Made by a program: the position numbers and the translations under genes. A stretch of 64,000 nucleotides of DNA from Kappaphycus alvarezii (taxonomy: Eukaryota > Rhodophyta > Florideophyceae > Gigartinales > Solieriaceae), in NCBI GenBank assembly GCA_002205965.3, contig NADL03000657.1, positions 1,426,001-1,490,000 of the forward strand, given 5' to 3'. Shown piece by piece: positions 22,172 through 34,889 of this stretch (position 1 is the first letter of the stretch; every line of letters starts with the position of its first letter). The notes under the pieces are model-generated. The model ran no database searches. It was not told where the DNA came from and worked only from the letters and a program-made list of their open reading frames with translations.

Positions 22172-23660
22172 ATGGTTCGCCCAACGAGAAATCATATGGG
22201 TCCACAAGGTGAACACAGTAATGTGATTGAGGCGTCAAATTTACAGCAGCTCAGCAAGGAGCTTCAAAAATTACGAGAGAGTGTGCAAAAAAAGTCTCAG
22301 AAGATCGAAATTCTTCAGTCAAAGTTCCAGCAAGGTGGACAGAGTGGGTCTATAGGAACTTCGGAATCGATTAAGGCTCCTCATGTGGAAACATTCTCTG
22401 GAAGGGCTACAGACAGAACATCTGCGGAGGAATCTAGCTTCTTTTACTCTACTAGAAAGTACGGTAAGCTGTGCAACTATTCCGATGAAAGAATGATTGA
22501 TCTTGCTGAATGTCATTTTCAGGACAGAGCCGCTACTTGGATAATGCGTCTGGAAAGGGATGGTAGTAAGCCAGAGACTCTAGATGAATTGCAAAAAGGC
22601 TATGGTCGAAGAGTTTGTCCCGGCCAATGAGATGGCCACGGCTCGTATAGGACTCATGGAGTTTCGCTTGAGAGAGAATGGATCTATGGATGACCACATT
22701 GCACGATTTGAAGATCTTATCATGTTGTCTGGTACACAACACAATGAGGCATACATTTACTTCTTGAACAGTCTACCAAAGTCGTACAAAGTCGATCGCT
22801 CTGGTAATTTGTCCATGCAACCAGCCTATGACTATGCTCGTAGTTCAGAATTGTCTTTCAAGCTTGCTGGAGAGACATAGAAAACAAGCAATTTTAAGTA
22901 TCAGGGATCTAAAAAGGGCAACAGGAATAAGTCTAAGAACGGCAATCAATTTGGGGGAGACTCTAAAGAGGACAAGAGTGGTACGAAGGATGACAATGCC
23001 ATTAGTTGGGGTCCAGTGAAGAAGGGTGAAGTTTGTCTTTACAGAAAGAATGATCGATGCTTTAAGTGTGGTAAGAAGGGATGGAGTGATCCGAGTCATT
23101 CTTTTAGGCAAGAGGGAACGGAGGGAAAGAATCTCGACAACTCGAAAAAAGAGTAGTGCCGCACGGAGGTGCGGCTATTGAGGGCAATCAATCTGATGGA
23201 TTGACTTACCTCTCTACATTGAGACATGGAGGAGAGGACAACTGGATTTACAATGGGATACTAGCAGGTCATCCAGTGAAGAGAGTTGTGGATTCACACG
23301 CATCCCACAATTTTATGTCAGTAGTTAGCGCTAAGCGCTTACAGTTGAAAGTGAACGAAATCTCTGGAGTGGAAGTGGAGGTTGGTGATTCATCAAAGTC
23401 TGCAGTACTAGGTGATACGCATGCCGTACTAATCATTGAGGGTTTTATGAGTGAGGAACGAATCCTGATTACAGCCATGAAAGAGGAAGCGGAAGTTCCT
23501 ACTTTGATACTAGGGAAGTCCTGGTTACATGAACATAATCCTGTGATTGATTGGCAGTCTAATGTACTCAGAGTCAAGCGTAAGGATAGCACTGTGATGA
23601 AAAGAGAGCCACGTAGAAAGGAGAGGGTCCTTCCGAGGATGTTTGTTTTAAACAAATCTC
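22172..23660 (+). pseudogene. gypsy-B gag and protease region
   Basis: Gag with a coiled-coil-prone N-terminus (LQQLSKELQKLRESVQKK), a capsid-like stretch to about 22900 and a CCHC-like knuckle (CFKCGKKG) near 23060. Retropepsin-like sequence lies at about 23230-23560. Broken element. Confidence 0.75.
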
Positions 23661-23699
23661 GCTGAAGAAAATGCGTAAAGAGATTAAGAGGGGAAATTA

Positions 23700-26063
23700 C
23701 GAACTGTTTGCAGCACGAATTGCTCAGGAGTACAGTTCGGTATTGTCAATAGCAAAGTGTGCTCCGGAGTTTCGTGAGTTTTTATCAGAGTTCGATGAAA
23801 TTTTTAAAGAGGAGCTGCCTGATGAGTTACCACCGCCACGCGGGGTCGAATTAGAGATTAATCTCATATCGGGTGCTCAACCTCTCGTCAGACCTGTCAT
23901 TAGACTCTCTCCGAAGAAGCTCCAAGAGCTCAAACCTCAGTTGCAACAGTATTTGTCTAAGGGGCTACTGCGACCCTCCTCATCCCCCTATGTGGCACCA
24001 GTATTCTTTGTTAAGAAAAAGAATGGGGACCTTAGAATGGTCTGCATCTACAGAGCTTTAAATAAGATCACGATCCCAGATAAAAGTCCGATACCACTGA
24101 TTAATGAGACTATTGATCAGGTGGCTGAAGCTAGTTTATTGTCACAAATCGATTTAATTTGGGGATATCACCAGATGAGGCTCAAGGAAAAGGACTGCCA
24201 TATGACTGAAATACGAACTAGATATGGGTCTTTTGAGTGGCGTTTTTTGTGCTTTGGTTTGACAAATGCACCGACAGCATTTTCGCGATTACTGGCGCAC
24301 GTTCTTCGTGAACTACATGGGAAGTGTATAGTTCTGTACTTGGATGACATTTTCATCTATAGGAAGTCTATTGAAGAGCACACGATCCATCCAAGACGGC
24401 TTTTTGAGATTTTAAGGAAGAATAAGTTGTATATTGGGCCAAGTAAGAGCAAATTTAGCGCTACTGAAGTAGATTATCTTGGATTTAAGATCGATTCCGA
24501 TGGTGTTCACACACAGCAACTGCTGGTGAAATTAGTAAAGGAATGGACGACTCCAAAATCAGTGAAGGGGTGCAAAGGTTTACCGGCCTTGCGAACTTTT
24601 ATAGAAGGGGTTTTAAGGGGTTTGCTGACATCGCACGTCCAATTAGCGATTTGATTCGTACAAAGGACTTTCTGTGGAACAACCTACTGGAATGGTCGTT
24701 CCAGGAGTTGAAGAAAAGATTAACAACTGCGCCGGTGTTACGAAACCCATCATCAGATGAGATATTTGTGTTAACCATTGATGCTTCAAAGTATGCATTG
24801 GAGGCTACCCTGGAGCAGAGAGATCAGTCTGTCTCATATTTATCCAATAGACTATCAGAGACAGAAACATGGTGGAACACAGGCGATCAGGAATTATTGG
24901 CAGTAATGGTCGCGATTCGTGAATGGGAAGTTTATATTAAGGATCGCCCTTTTATTATCCGCACAGATCATGAACCTATCAAATATTTACAGACGAAGCC
25001 GAGGTTTTCTGGGAGACAGATGAGATGGCTAGATGATCTGCAGTCCTACACCTTTCAGGTGGAGCATATCAATGGTGTGCACAACGGTGCGGCTGGTGAT
25101 TTTAGTAGATTTTACGATAGTCACCCGACGTTTTAATGACTTCACCTGTGTAACAAGGATTTTCATACGGCAATTCGTGAGGGCTATGAGGGTGATAACT
25201 GGGCGGTGGATATTTTGTCTGCTCTTAGAGAGGAAAAGGATCTGCCAAATAAGAAGACGGCAATGTATATATCTAACTACTCGTTTAATAAGGGATTGAT
25301 CCACTGGAGAGCACGAGGCTCGGTAGAGCGAGTGGTAGTTCCCAATGATAGAGCTATAAGAGATTCAGTTATGAGAGAGTTCCATCTACCCGGTCACTTT
25401 GGTTGGGAGAAAACCTATTTGCTATGCGCGAAACATTTTTATTGGTACCGTATGTATTTTGATATTCAGAAATATACTCGAACATGTCGGGAATGTCAGG
25501 TAAACAAAGAATCTACATCACTACACAGTGGATTACTTTACCCGCATCGAGTGCTAGAAGCAGGTTGGGATGTCATCACGATGGATTTTGTATCAGAGTT
25601 CCCAATGACTCGCACAAGGGAGGATGCAGTGCTGGTGGTCGTAGAGAAATTGTCAAAGAGGGCAATTTTTATCCCTATGAAGAAGATATTGACTTCCGTA
25701 GAAGTCGTTCAGTTGTTTTTTGATCATTTGTTCTCGAAATATGGCGTTCCTAAAGTCATCATACTGTATAGGGATAAAATGTTCAAGTCACACTACTTTA
25801 AAGATATCAGTCAGATACTGAACGTTGACTTGAACATGGCGTCTAAAGGACACGCAGAGACGGATTTCCAGTCCGAGAAAATCATCAGGACACTCTCTTC
25901 TATGATCAGAACCACGGTTCAGAAGAACCCTGAGGATTGGGATTGCATGTTGAGTGATGTAGAATTTCATTACAACTCAACACCTAATATAACCACGGGG
26001 ATATCTCCGAGGTCGACTGTAGTGCAATTGGCACACATACTGTACTGCCATCGGCAGAGCTAA
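23700..26063 (+). pseudogene. gypsy-B reverse transcriptase, RNase H and integrase (first part)
   Basis: RT with a VYLDDIFIY-like core near 24335. RNase H begins near 24750 (FVLTIDASKYALEATL) and includes DHEPIKYLQTKPRF near 24970. The integrase zinc region (HLPGHFGWEKTYLL) is near 25385 and its core (WDVITMDFVSEFP) near 25570. The sequence stops matching at about 26063, where the nested block starts. Confidence 0.88.
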
Positions 26064-26094
26064 ATTTGTAATCTTTTTTTTGATCTGAATCACT

Positions 26095-26142
26095 GCTAAC
26101 CAGCAGGCACTGTACTGTACAGTACAGTGCCTGCTGGTTAGC
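26095..26142. repeat. Perfect 48-bp palindrome
   Basis: Each 24-nt arm ends in the word ACTGTACTGT and the arms meet with no spacer, so a single strand could form a long hairpin. It lies just inside the left junction of the block nested in gypsy-B. Confidence 0.97.
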
Positions 26143-26156
26143 ACAAAAGAAAATTA

Positions 26157-26186
26157 CCCTTACTGTACTGTACAGTACAGTAAGGG
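26157..26186. repeat. Perfect 30-bp palindrome
   Basis: Centred on the same CTGTACTGTACAGTACAG core as the palindrome 15 bp upstream, with different outer arms. Flanking bases extend the pairing imperfectly. Confidence 0.95.
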
Positions 26187-27290
26187 CAATTTCCTTTTGT
26201 CGCCCACTATTTTTTTTGATACTGTATCCTCACCCGATGGGGCCTGAGGGCTTGCAATCTGGACCACTTAGCCCCCAAATGGGACCTGATATTTTCGCAA
26301 GTGAAAGGCACTTATTTCGCCAAGTGTCGACTTTTACTTATCTCTAACTTGGATCTCCCTAACTTGGCTGACCCTAACTTCACTCAATCCGTCGTTCTAG
26401 ACAACCCTAACCTAGCTAACTAGTATTTATACCTACCTGGCCACTAGTCCCCCAGATTAAACAGCCACCCCGGTGTTGGCTCTGAACTTGACTCCCAACT
26501 TCCGCCTTTGCATAAACCTTGCCAGCGGCAACTTTGGCTATAGCCACGTTTATCCGCCCGGCTCCCCTTTCTTTTACCCCCTTATCCAATATTATAACCA
26601 CCCTCTTGTTGTTTGTTTGTGATATTTACTCACGCTTGGCACCCCGGACTCCGGCGTCTATAAACAAAAAGGAACTTAAAGGTTGTCGTTGGTGACAACA
26701 TCCTTATCTCCAAAGGAGATAATCAGCACAGCTTACCCAATACTATATCTTCTTTGTCCTGTATTACACTCCCGGTGTCTCTGGTTCTTTGTAATCGACC
26801 CATACCAAGTTCTTAGCGTTCCGCGGACCACGGTCCGGCCTTACAACCCGGAGGACAAGTATACCGTCCAGCCGTCCAAGGAATTACCCTCGCTGTTCCA
26901 ACCCCATTTCTCCTCGCCGTCGGCGAGCTGTGCTACTGCATCGCAGAGTGCTTAAAGAGAAAGAGGGACAGCGAACACCCTGTGGGTCTTCGTGTGTGTG
27001 TGTTTGATTTCTCATTTCCTGACGGCGTTCTGTTCTTAGACGAGAAGAACGGCGCACCGCGAATTTGCACTACACAAATCTGGTCTCCCGACCTAGAACT
27101 TATTGGATCAACTCCGAAGTCGAAGAAGATTTTGAATATTCTCACTTCTGGTAAATCTACTTCCAAGTGATGGTCTCCTCCTTTCATCTTTGAATATTGA
27201 AGACGCCCCTTTATCAACCGTTGTTAATTTCTCGGTTCCTCGTGGTCAAGCCGCCCCCGGCGGATAAGGAATATTTGGACTACGAAGTGG
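26187..27290. other. Leader-like region before gypsy-C gag
   Basis: Non-coding or weakly coding. It probably includes the 5' untranslated region of gypsy-C, but I could not find an LTR partner. Several CCCTAAC words at 26350-26425 are irregularly spaced. Confidence 0.4.
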
Positions 27291-27291
27291 A

Positions 27292-29610
27292 ATGTCTTTC
27301 GTTGGATCTATTCGTCCTCGTACTCGAGCGGGCACTACACCAAAAGGTGTAGCCTCCTCAACAGTGACTCATACGCAGACTCGTTCCAGGTCTGTGGCCG
27401 GAGACATACCATCGGACACGGAAGCACCCCCACAGGACATTGACTCCCGCTGCCTGGAGCATGATGCTTCTCTCCGGGAGGAGATTTTCACTTGGTGCGC
27501 ACGTAGATTGACACTCCTAAAGGAGAAATAACTGCAGTTCAGGAATCTCTGAATACGAGCGAAGTCCGGTCTGATGTTGACTTTCGTCAGCAAGGAGCTC
27601 GTTTAAACAGCATTACTGACTTAAAAGTTGTTGTAGGAACCATGTGGGATGACGTTGTCACTCTGAGGTAGGATGTTAACCGTCTGCTGGAAGACCTAGC
27701 CGTCGAAAAAGCTACAGGTATAGAAAGAGCCAAGCGTATCAGCACCCCTCTAAGTCATCTCGAGTCTGAGGCTGTACCGCGTACCCAAACCCTCGATATT
27801 CACCCGGAAAAGGGGTTCTCGGTATTACCGATGTTGAAGGACCTCGTACTAATGACGACGAAGGTTATGATAAGAATAAAGATCAACGACTCCATGACCT
27901 TTTGCAACGAGGAGGAAAAGAAAAGTCCTTAAAAAAGGACAGGGTCAAGAAGAACAATAGGAACTTACATAACGACTCATTTTCGTCTGACTCTTGCTCG
28001 TTCGACGGAATTGGAGAAGGTGATTCCAAAGATGCGTCTACGGATTCAGATTTGGACCTCTCTCTGAATGAAATGGACGTCCGAAAGGAAGATATGAGAA
28101 GGCGCGGGTCGCGAAGAAGTCCAAGCGCCGCCCGTATCGAACAAAGGTCCAAACTTTATCAGCAATCTCTGGTAGATCCACCAGGACCCGAATTGGCCTT
28201 CGTGAAGAACCCGGCCCTGGGTGGGTAGGTCTCAAGGAGCTACATCCAACAAACTATTTGTACTGTAGGCTGCTATCCTATCGTAAATACCGCTTGAAGC
28301 GAACTTCCCAGTCACTTAATTCATCTCAGACAGGGAAAGCTCGGACGAAAGCCAGACGCATTGCCCAAAAGATTAAGAGTAAGGATTTTTTCTCTAGTGA
28401 AGACCCTATTATATTGTTAGCGTTCTTGGCACTGATGGTTAGGGAGTTGAACCTCCAAAGAATGACAGAAGCTCAAGCCTTTCGGGTTCTTCCCGACTTC
28501 TTAACTGGAATTGCATAAAGGCAATTTCGTTCTGTAGCCGAAACAACTTCTCCGGAGCAGGGAGGGATCACGAGCGGGCCGGAGGCAGTCCAGTGGATGC
28601 TTCGATCCTTCGCCACTGACGATGCCATACACAATGTGGTCCTCGCTATGCGAGATGTTCAGCAACTACGCAACGAAAGCGAACGTGGCTACTATTTGCG
28701 CTTTTCTGACGCAAGAGGCCGTTTTGGTAACGTTCATGACGCCCAAGAGCTTATTAAGCTGTACGTCTACGGCCTGTACCGCCGAATCAAGGGAGTTTTC
28801 AGCCATTAACGACGCACAAATAAGGCAGCTAACTTCATAGATATTGTAGAGTACGCCGAGATTCAAGGCATCTCCGTCAGAGCTCACTCTCAAGCGCTCC
28901 GAAAGGTCTCGATCGAGTCCCGTCCGGTCAAACCTAGTACCAGAATTACGGCTTCTCGGTGGGATCCGAAGTCCACGTCTAAGACACGGACTGTTGCCCT
29001 GTTAGATTCTCCGTCCGCATCTCAAAATTCAACGATCGAGTATGACGCTGATGGAAATGACGACGAGGCTCACATTATTGACCAAGCCGGTGCTTCGGAT
29101 ATTCCAACTTGTACGATGGAGTAAGGACTTACTTCAGTATCCGAAGAGACCTCTTATGATCCCTTTCTCCTACTCTCGGATCGAGGAAATACTCCCGCAC
29201 CGCGAATCCCATACGCGGACCGCCACACAAGCTTCAACCGCCCAGGTTGGGGAGGGCGAACTTCGGCGGCATCACCGTCACGACTTACAAAAGAACAGCA
29301 GTTAAGTCGCCGCCATAGCCTCACATGCCACACATGCTATGGCCGGGGACGTATTTCTCTAGAATGCATTTTACCCTTGCGGGAACTTCCGTCGGTATTA
29401 CGGAGCTATGAAGTTTTGACCCCTAAAGAGAAGGCCATGGTACCGGAGACAAGCTATAGCCGGGTCGCCCGGATGTTGAACCCGGAAGCCCAGAATCCCA
29501 CTACGGAATCTAGAGAGGTCGCTAAACCCCCTGCTTCGGCGACGCCGATAGGTTTCATACCACCGGTTACATCCCCGGCGGTCCCGGATAACTTTTCAAA
29601 AAAAGAGTAA
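27292..29610 (+). pseudogene. gypsy-C gag region
   Basis: A patchwork of frames with charged and low-complexity segments. No zinc knuckle was identified. Called gag from its position before the protease. Broken. Confidence 0.55.
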
Positions 29611-29859
29611 AGGGAGCCTCCAATTGGGAAGAGATTGTCACCTTAGACACAGTTGCAAACCAATCTGAGCCCCCCGGTCCCGCTGCCTTACTCCCAGAAT
29701 TGGTAGTACTTCAGATACCGCCCCGAATACATAAATGCAGCGGTTGGGAATCCCAAAAATTGTAAGTTACAGTTGCTTAGATCACATCTTCAAGCTTCAG
29801 CGTCCATGGAGAAAGTTTAGGAGCATGAAGCACCCAGAAAGAGTCATGTTTATGGCCCG

Positions 29860-32800
29860 TCGCAACTACAATGTGTATGCTGGAATAGGGCTTAGACCCG
29901 GACTCATGCATCGGACGCTTGCGGTTTTAGACACTGGAGCAGGTCCTAACTTCGTCCGAAGTTCGAAACTCCCACCGTAAGCGATGAATCGTCTCTCTTA
30001 TGACCCGCTTCTGGACATTTGTAATGCAAATAACAATCCGTTGAGAACACTTGGGACCATTACGTTACGCATCTGGTTGGGAAGATATCTTGCTCTGGTC
30101 ATATTCATCGTATGTGAGAAGCTCGCCGCACCAGTTATATTAGGAACGGATTTCTGCGACCGTTTTGTGGAATGCATTAGTCCCCGGGAGAAGCTCGTTG
30201 AGCCCCAAGGAGAAATCACGGTCCCAATAGTACGAAAGCCTTTAAAAAGGGTACCAAGTAAGAGACTGCTACCGCTACCAACGGAATTGGAACCACCCTC
30301 GAAGGACGGAAGGGCATCGCCCAACATTAGGATGTCCACCCGGGTTACTATTCTGCCACAAAGTCAATCATTTGTATCGGTGACAACAGAAGACCGCCAC
30401 GGCCTGATAGTTGTACAGCCAGACTCAAGTCTCTACAACAAACTCGGATTGGCAGCTGCCAATGGTATTGCACAAGTGGAAGTCGGGGTCCCATTTCGGT
30501 TGCTGATCGCGAACTTCACCAAATCCCCTATAACTCTCCATCGGTTGCAAATTGTTGCTCAAGCATTACCCCATCCCTCAATAACATTACCAAGCCAGCT
30601 AAGCTTCGGAGAGGTACTCGGTGTCACCGAGTAAATATCCACAGAGTATAGTCGTGCACCAACGCCTGGTGGATACCAGCGCGCTGTGCTTAAAGAACAC
30701 GAACACAAAACTCTGAATGGAGAAGCTTTAACACCCGAAAGGTCTAGAAAAGCAGTACGAGACCTCTATTGGAGCCACATAGATCCAATGCTGGCCAGTT
30801 GATTAAAAGAAGTGCTGAACAAGTACTCGCGTATGTGGGATGGTTCGCTGGGAGCAATCAATACTGTTGAACAACACATCGAATTAATTCCCAGGACTCG
30901 CCCTATCGCTCAAACGCCTTACCGGGCTGGAACCAAGGCAAGGGAATTAGAAGCAATCGAGGTACAGAGAATGTTAGAAGCAGGCGTAATTGAGCCTGCA
31001 CAGTCATCGCGGGCTGCACCAGTGGTGTTAATTCCTAAGCCCGATGGGAAGGTTCGTTTTTGCGTCGATTACAGAACACTGAACGCCGTAACAGTGAAGG
31101 ACGCTTACCCTTTACCAAGGATGGATGAATGCATTGACTCCTTGGGAGATGCATCAGTATTCACTACCCTTGATGGCAACTCTGGTTACTGGCAAGTTCA
31201 AGTGGCGAAAGAGGACAGAGACAAGACCGCTTCCGTATGCCACGCAGGATTATATCGCTGTAGGCCAATGCCATTCGGATTATGCAACGCACTTGCTACC
31301 TTTCAGCGCACCCTCGACATTCTTCTTTCATCATACCGATGGCGCTCCTGTCTCGTGTACCTTGACGATGTCATCATTTTCTCCAAAAACGCAGAGGAGC
31401 ACATCGACCGTGTTGATGAAATTCTGCGGGTGTTGCAACATGCTGGTGTATCCCTCAAGTTAATGAAATGTACATATGGGTCCGATAAGGTCAAATACCT
31501 AGGACACATCATCAAGCCAGGAAGACTGGAAATAGATTCTACCAGAGTAGCAGCACTCCGGCAGGTGAATGCGACAACGCTTACTGAGCTCCGGAAGTTT
31601 CTCGGCCTTTGCAATGTATACCGCAAATTTATCAAAGACTTTTTCAGCATCGCGGCACCACTTAACAAGCTTTTGCGAAAAGGTATGCCAACCAAGATAG
31701 AACCATTTGGTGCTACCGAAGAAGTCGCTTTCCTGACTCTTATCGGCGAAACTTTGTCACCCAATGTATTGACTTTGCCAAAAGCGGGACTCTTTTATTC
31801 AATAGACATTGACGCTAGTCAATGTCAAGTAAAAGTCGCCCTGTTCCAAACTTACCCAACGGGGGACGGAAACCCATAGGATTCTTCTCTAGATCACTCA
31901 AGAAAGTCGAGAATGTCGAGACGTTATGCTGTCACGGAAAAAGAATGCCTAGCGGTGGTTTGGGCGTTAACGAAATTGCGACCCTACCTACAGGGGGATA
32001 AATTCATGATACATACGTATCATTCCTCACTGAGGTGGGTACTGAATTTCACTGATACATCGGGACGACTTATGCGCTGGAAGCTCCGAATTTCGGAATT
32101 CGACTTTGAAGTTGTGTATAAAAAGGGCAAATTAAATACACAAGCAGATGCATTGTCAAGACTTAGTACAATTGGTGAAACTGTTGAAGATTTCGACTAG
32201 GAAGTTCCGTGCTTTCTTGCAGGGAACTCCTCCGCTCTTAAGGAGGGGGAGGCTGTGCACTCATCCGCAAAAATCGAATTAAAACACGACAATAAGGCCG
32301 GGCGGTTCACAGAGTTTGATGAAATCGAGATTTCTTTTGACACTGCAGATCAAGTACTATCCATTCAAAACGGAAGTGAAGAAGAATTTGAATGCATTTC
32401 TCCGGAAGAGCTCTCCAGGGAACAGTACAAAGACGACTTCTGCCAGAAGATCCTTTCAAGAATAAATGCTGGACACCAGCTGCCCTTCACAATAGAAGCT
32501 CCCGGGCACGAAGGATACCTCTGTGGGACAGCATCAGAATAGATTCAGATCATTGCACCCAACTCCCTTCAACAGAGGATTTTAAGTCTCAGTCATCATT
32601 CCAAGTTAGGCGCTCATCCAGGTGCCCGGAGACTGTATTTCTCTCTGAAAAGTTCCTACTATTGGCGATCGATGTCGATGGATTGCTATGCCGTCGTTCA
32701 TTCTTGCCCAACTTGCGCGAAAAATATAATCAAATTGCGAAAGTCAGTGAAGGAGCTAAGCTCTTTGCACCAAGGGCCCCACTGGAGTTCGTAGCAATCG

Positions 32801-33445
32801 ACATACTCGTCGAACTCATCCGTACCAACAAGGAGAATCGCTTCTTGCTGGTGATCACTGATCGATATTCCAAGCTCGTACGAACTGTGCCGGTCAAGAA
32901 AATCTCTGCTGCAGCAGTTTCCTCCGCCTTTGTAACACACTGGGTTTTTGTGTACGGTCCACCCATTCAGTTATTGTCCGATAATGATGGCCAGTTTGCT
33001 TCAAAATTCTTTTTAAGCTTGTGCTCAGTTCTGTGTATCAAGAACTTATTCACTACTACCTATCACCCGCAGGCAAATGGACAAGCCGAACGTTTCAATC
33101 GTACCTTCCTTGCTGCCCTCCGGCGCTATGTAGCTGATCACTCGAAGGACAGGGACCTCTTAACGGACGATCTAACATTTTCTTATAACACGCAAGTACA
33201 CAGGACCACAAACGTGCCCCCCCTCGAACTCGTCTTGTCACGCGCTCCCGCTTCCTTAGCAATCCAAGCGCAGCCTGCTCTTGAAGAGAACTCATCAACA
33301 GTACAATATCACCACCGGTGGAGGGCTTGGTTAAAAGGTCTTATGTCTACCGTGGACCAGTCCATAGAGAAAATACAAGAAAGATACAAACGCAACTTTG
33401 ACGCGCGGCTACGAAACCCGGCATACGAAATACCGATCTGATCGT
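29860..33445 (+). pseudogene. gypsy-C protease, RT, RNase H and integrase region
   Basis: Protease LDTGAGPNFV near 29930. RT with KPDGKVRFCVDYRTLN near 31040 and YLDD near 31358. RNase H is at about 31795-32170 (TYHSSLRWVL near 32010). The integrase core is at about 32770-33100 (PLEFVAIDILVE, HPQANGQAERFNR). Typical Ty3/gypsy order. Broken. Confidence 0.88.
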
Positions 33446-34084
33446 TTGTATTCCTGAAGAAGAAGCCTGTGTAGAGCAAAGAACGGCAATACAAGTTGTC
33501 TGCCGTGGCAACAGGTCCACATAGAGTTAGGGAAGTTCCAGATGACACCGTGGTGATCGAAATTGGAGACACGGAAAAGCAAGTATCGCGCGACCGATTC
33601 GAGCCCGCACCAATGCTCTGGGGTGACTTACAAAACAAGGTCCATCGGAATCAATTGAAGCCTACACTGGAACAGTCCGAACGGATCACAACACCGCAGC
33701 CATCATAACGCGAGTCAACTGAAGTGGTATCCCCGAAGGTAGTTCGTTGTCCAAAGGACTGCTTGACCTTCCATTGATGGGAAATAGAGATGGAAAAATA
33801 ACTAATGCAGCGTAAGACTAGTTCGAGACTCAGGATTACAACAGGAAGTTGACTGTATCCGAAGAAACAATTCCTCCCTTAGAGGATAAAAGCGGGGATC
33901 AGGCGACGCCATCCGCTGCGGCCCGCTCGCGAGAGAACAGTCCCCCTAACAGAGACAAGCAATCTGAAGAGAACGACAGTGACAACCAGCTACCCCCACG
34001 GACCAGACATCGGTCAAGGGAATCTTAGGCTAGGGTACAAAAGCCAGAGGTCCCGAGTCGGGAATATGTCATCGGGAACATTTT

Positions 34085-34230
34085 ATGACACGGCCGAGCT
34101 GAAGACGAGGAGCGGCTGCTTTGCGTCCACTGGACCGGCTATCCCATCTCTGAGGCAAATTGGGAACCTGTATCTGCGCTTACGAGGAGCAAGGTAGTGC
34201 AATACTTCCGGAAAAACAGACTTCCCCTAC
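34085..34230 (+). pseudogene. gypsy-C chromodomain
   Basis: Reads LLCVHWTGYPISEANWEP, a chromodomain core thought to guide integration toward modified histones. It lies at the C-terminal end of the integrase, as in other chromoviruses. Confidence 0.75.
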
Positions 34231-34321
34231 CACCAGAAGTGGAAACTGCTCAAGTTGGATAAAATCCTCAAGATAATTAGGAATCTATGGATTCGGTTCC
34301 AATCTTCAGAAGGGGGATGAA

Positions 34322-34820
34322 TGTGGGGGTTTGGGCGCACAAGAGGTGATCGATGGTTGAACTGATGGTTGATGCTTCCGGTAAACAGGCCGGAGCTTCA
34401 GACCAGGGTTTATATAGAAAAATTACTCAACGACAACAAGGGTAAATTGTAGGCAAACAATGCTAAATTCAAAGGTGTTCTAGAGGAACGGCCTTAAAGG
34501 CACGAAACTAAAAGGGTTTGAAGATTCATGTAGACAGCAGTAAACATCATGGCAAAGTTCCATTGGTCCAATTGGCAAGAAGACAGAAAGTAATTGCTGA
34601 TTGGTGAGATGGGAGAAGTTTTGAGAACCACGTGAGATCGCCACAATGGCGTTATGTGATTGGTTCGGCACGATGTGGTATGGGTCTTGTGTTTTACACC
34701 GGTGTCTGGGTACAGTGCACAAGTTGCACTGATGTCTGGGTACAGTGTAAATCTTGGTAGCGGTTACTGGCGGGATACTGTCAGTGTACTTTAGGGGATT
34801 TTGGGGGCACCATCGTTACA
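34322..34820 (-). repeat. 3' LTR of gypsy-D
   Basis: 499 bp, with no difference from 40267-40765 seen by eye. The minus strand starts TGTAACGATGG and ends CCCCCACA. It includes a repeated GTCTGGGTACAGTG near 34705 and 34732. Confidence 0.96.
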
Positions 34821-34889
34821 TCACTCCCCCTTACGAAGAAGGATCGCCCCGATTCTTGTATCTGTATAGCAGATCTTCACAATGTTTGA

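Larger units (their letters stand above)
26690..34321 (+). mobile_element. Ty3/gypsy chromovirus gypsy-C, no LTR pair found
   Basis: Plus-strand element lying inside gypsy-B. It has a long weakly conserved gag region (about 27290-29600), protease (LDTGAGPNFV near 29930), RT (VYLDDVIIFS near 31355), RNase H, integrase and a chromodomain (about 34085-34230, with LLCVHWTGYP and EANWEP). A polypurine tract (about 34308-34321) should mark the start of its 3' LTR, but gypsy-D begins exactly there. The left boundary is uncertain. Broken, with many interruptions. Confidence 0.82.

Noticed and set aside
26350-26425. Interstitial telomere-like CCCTAAC words
   Set aside because: Only four irregularly spaced copies with different flanks; no tandem array.
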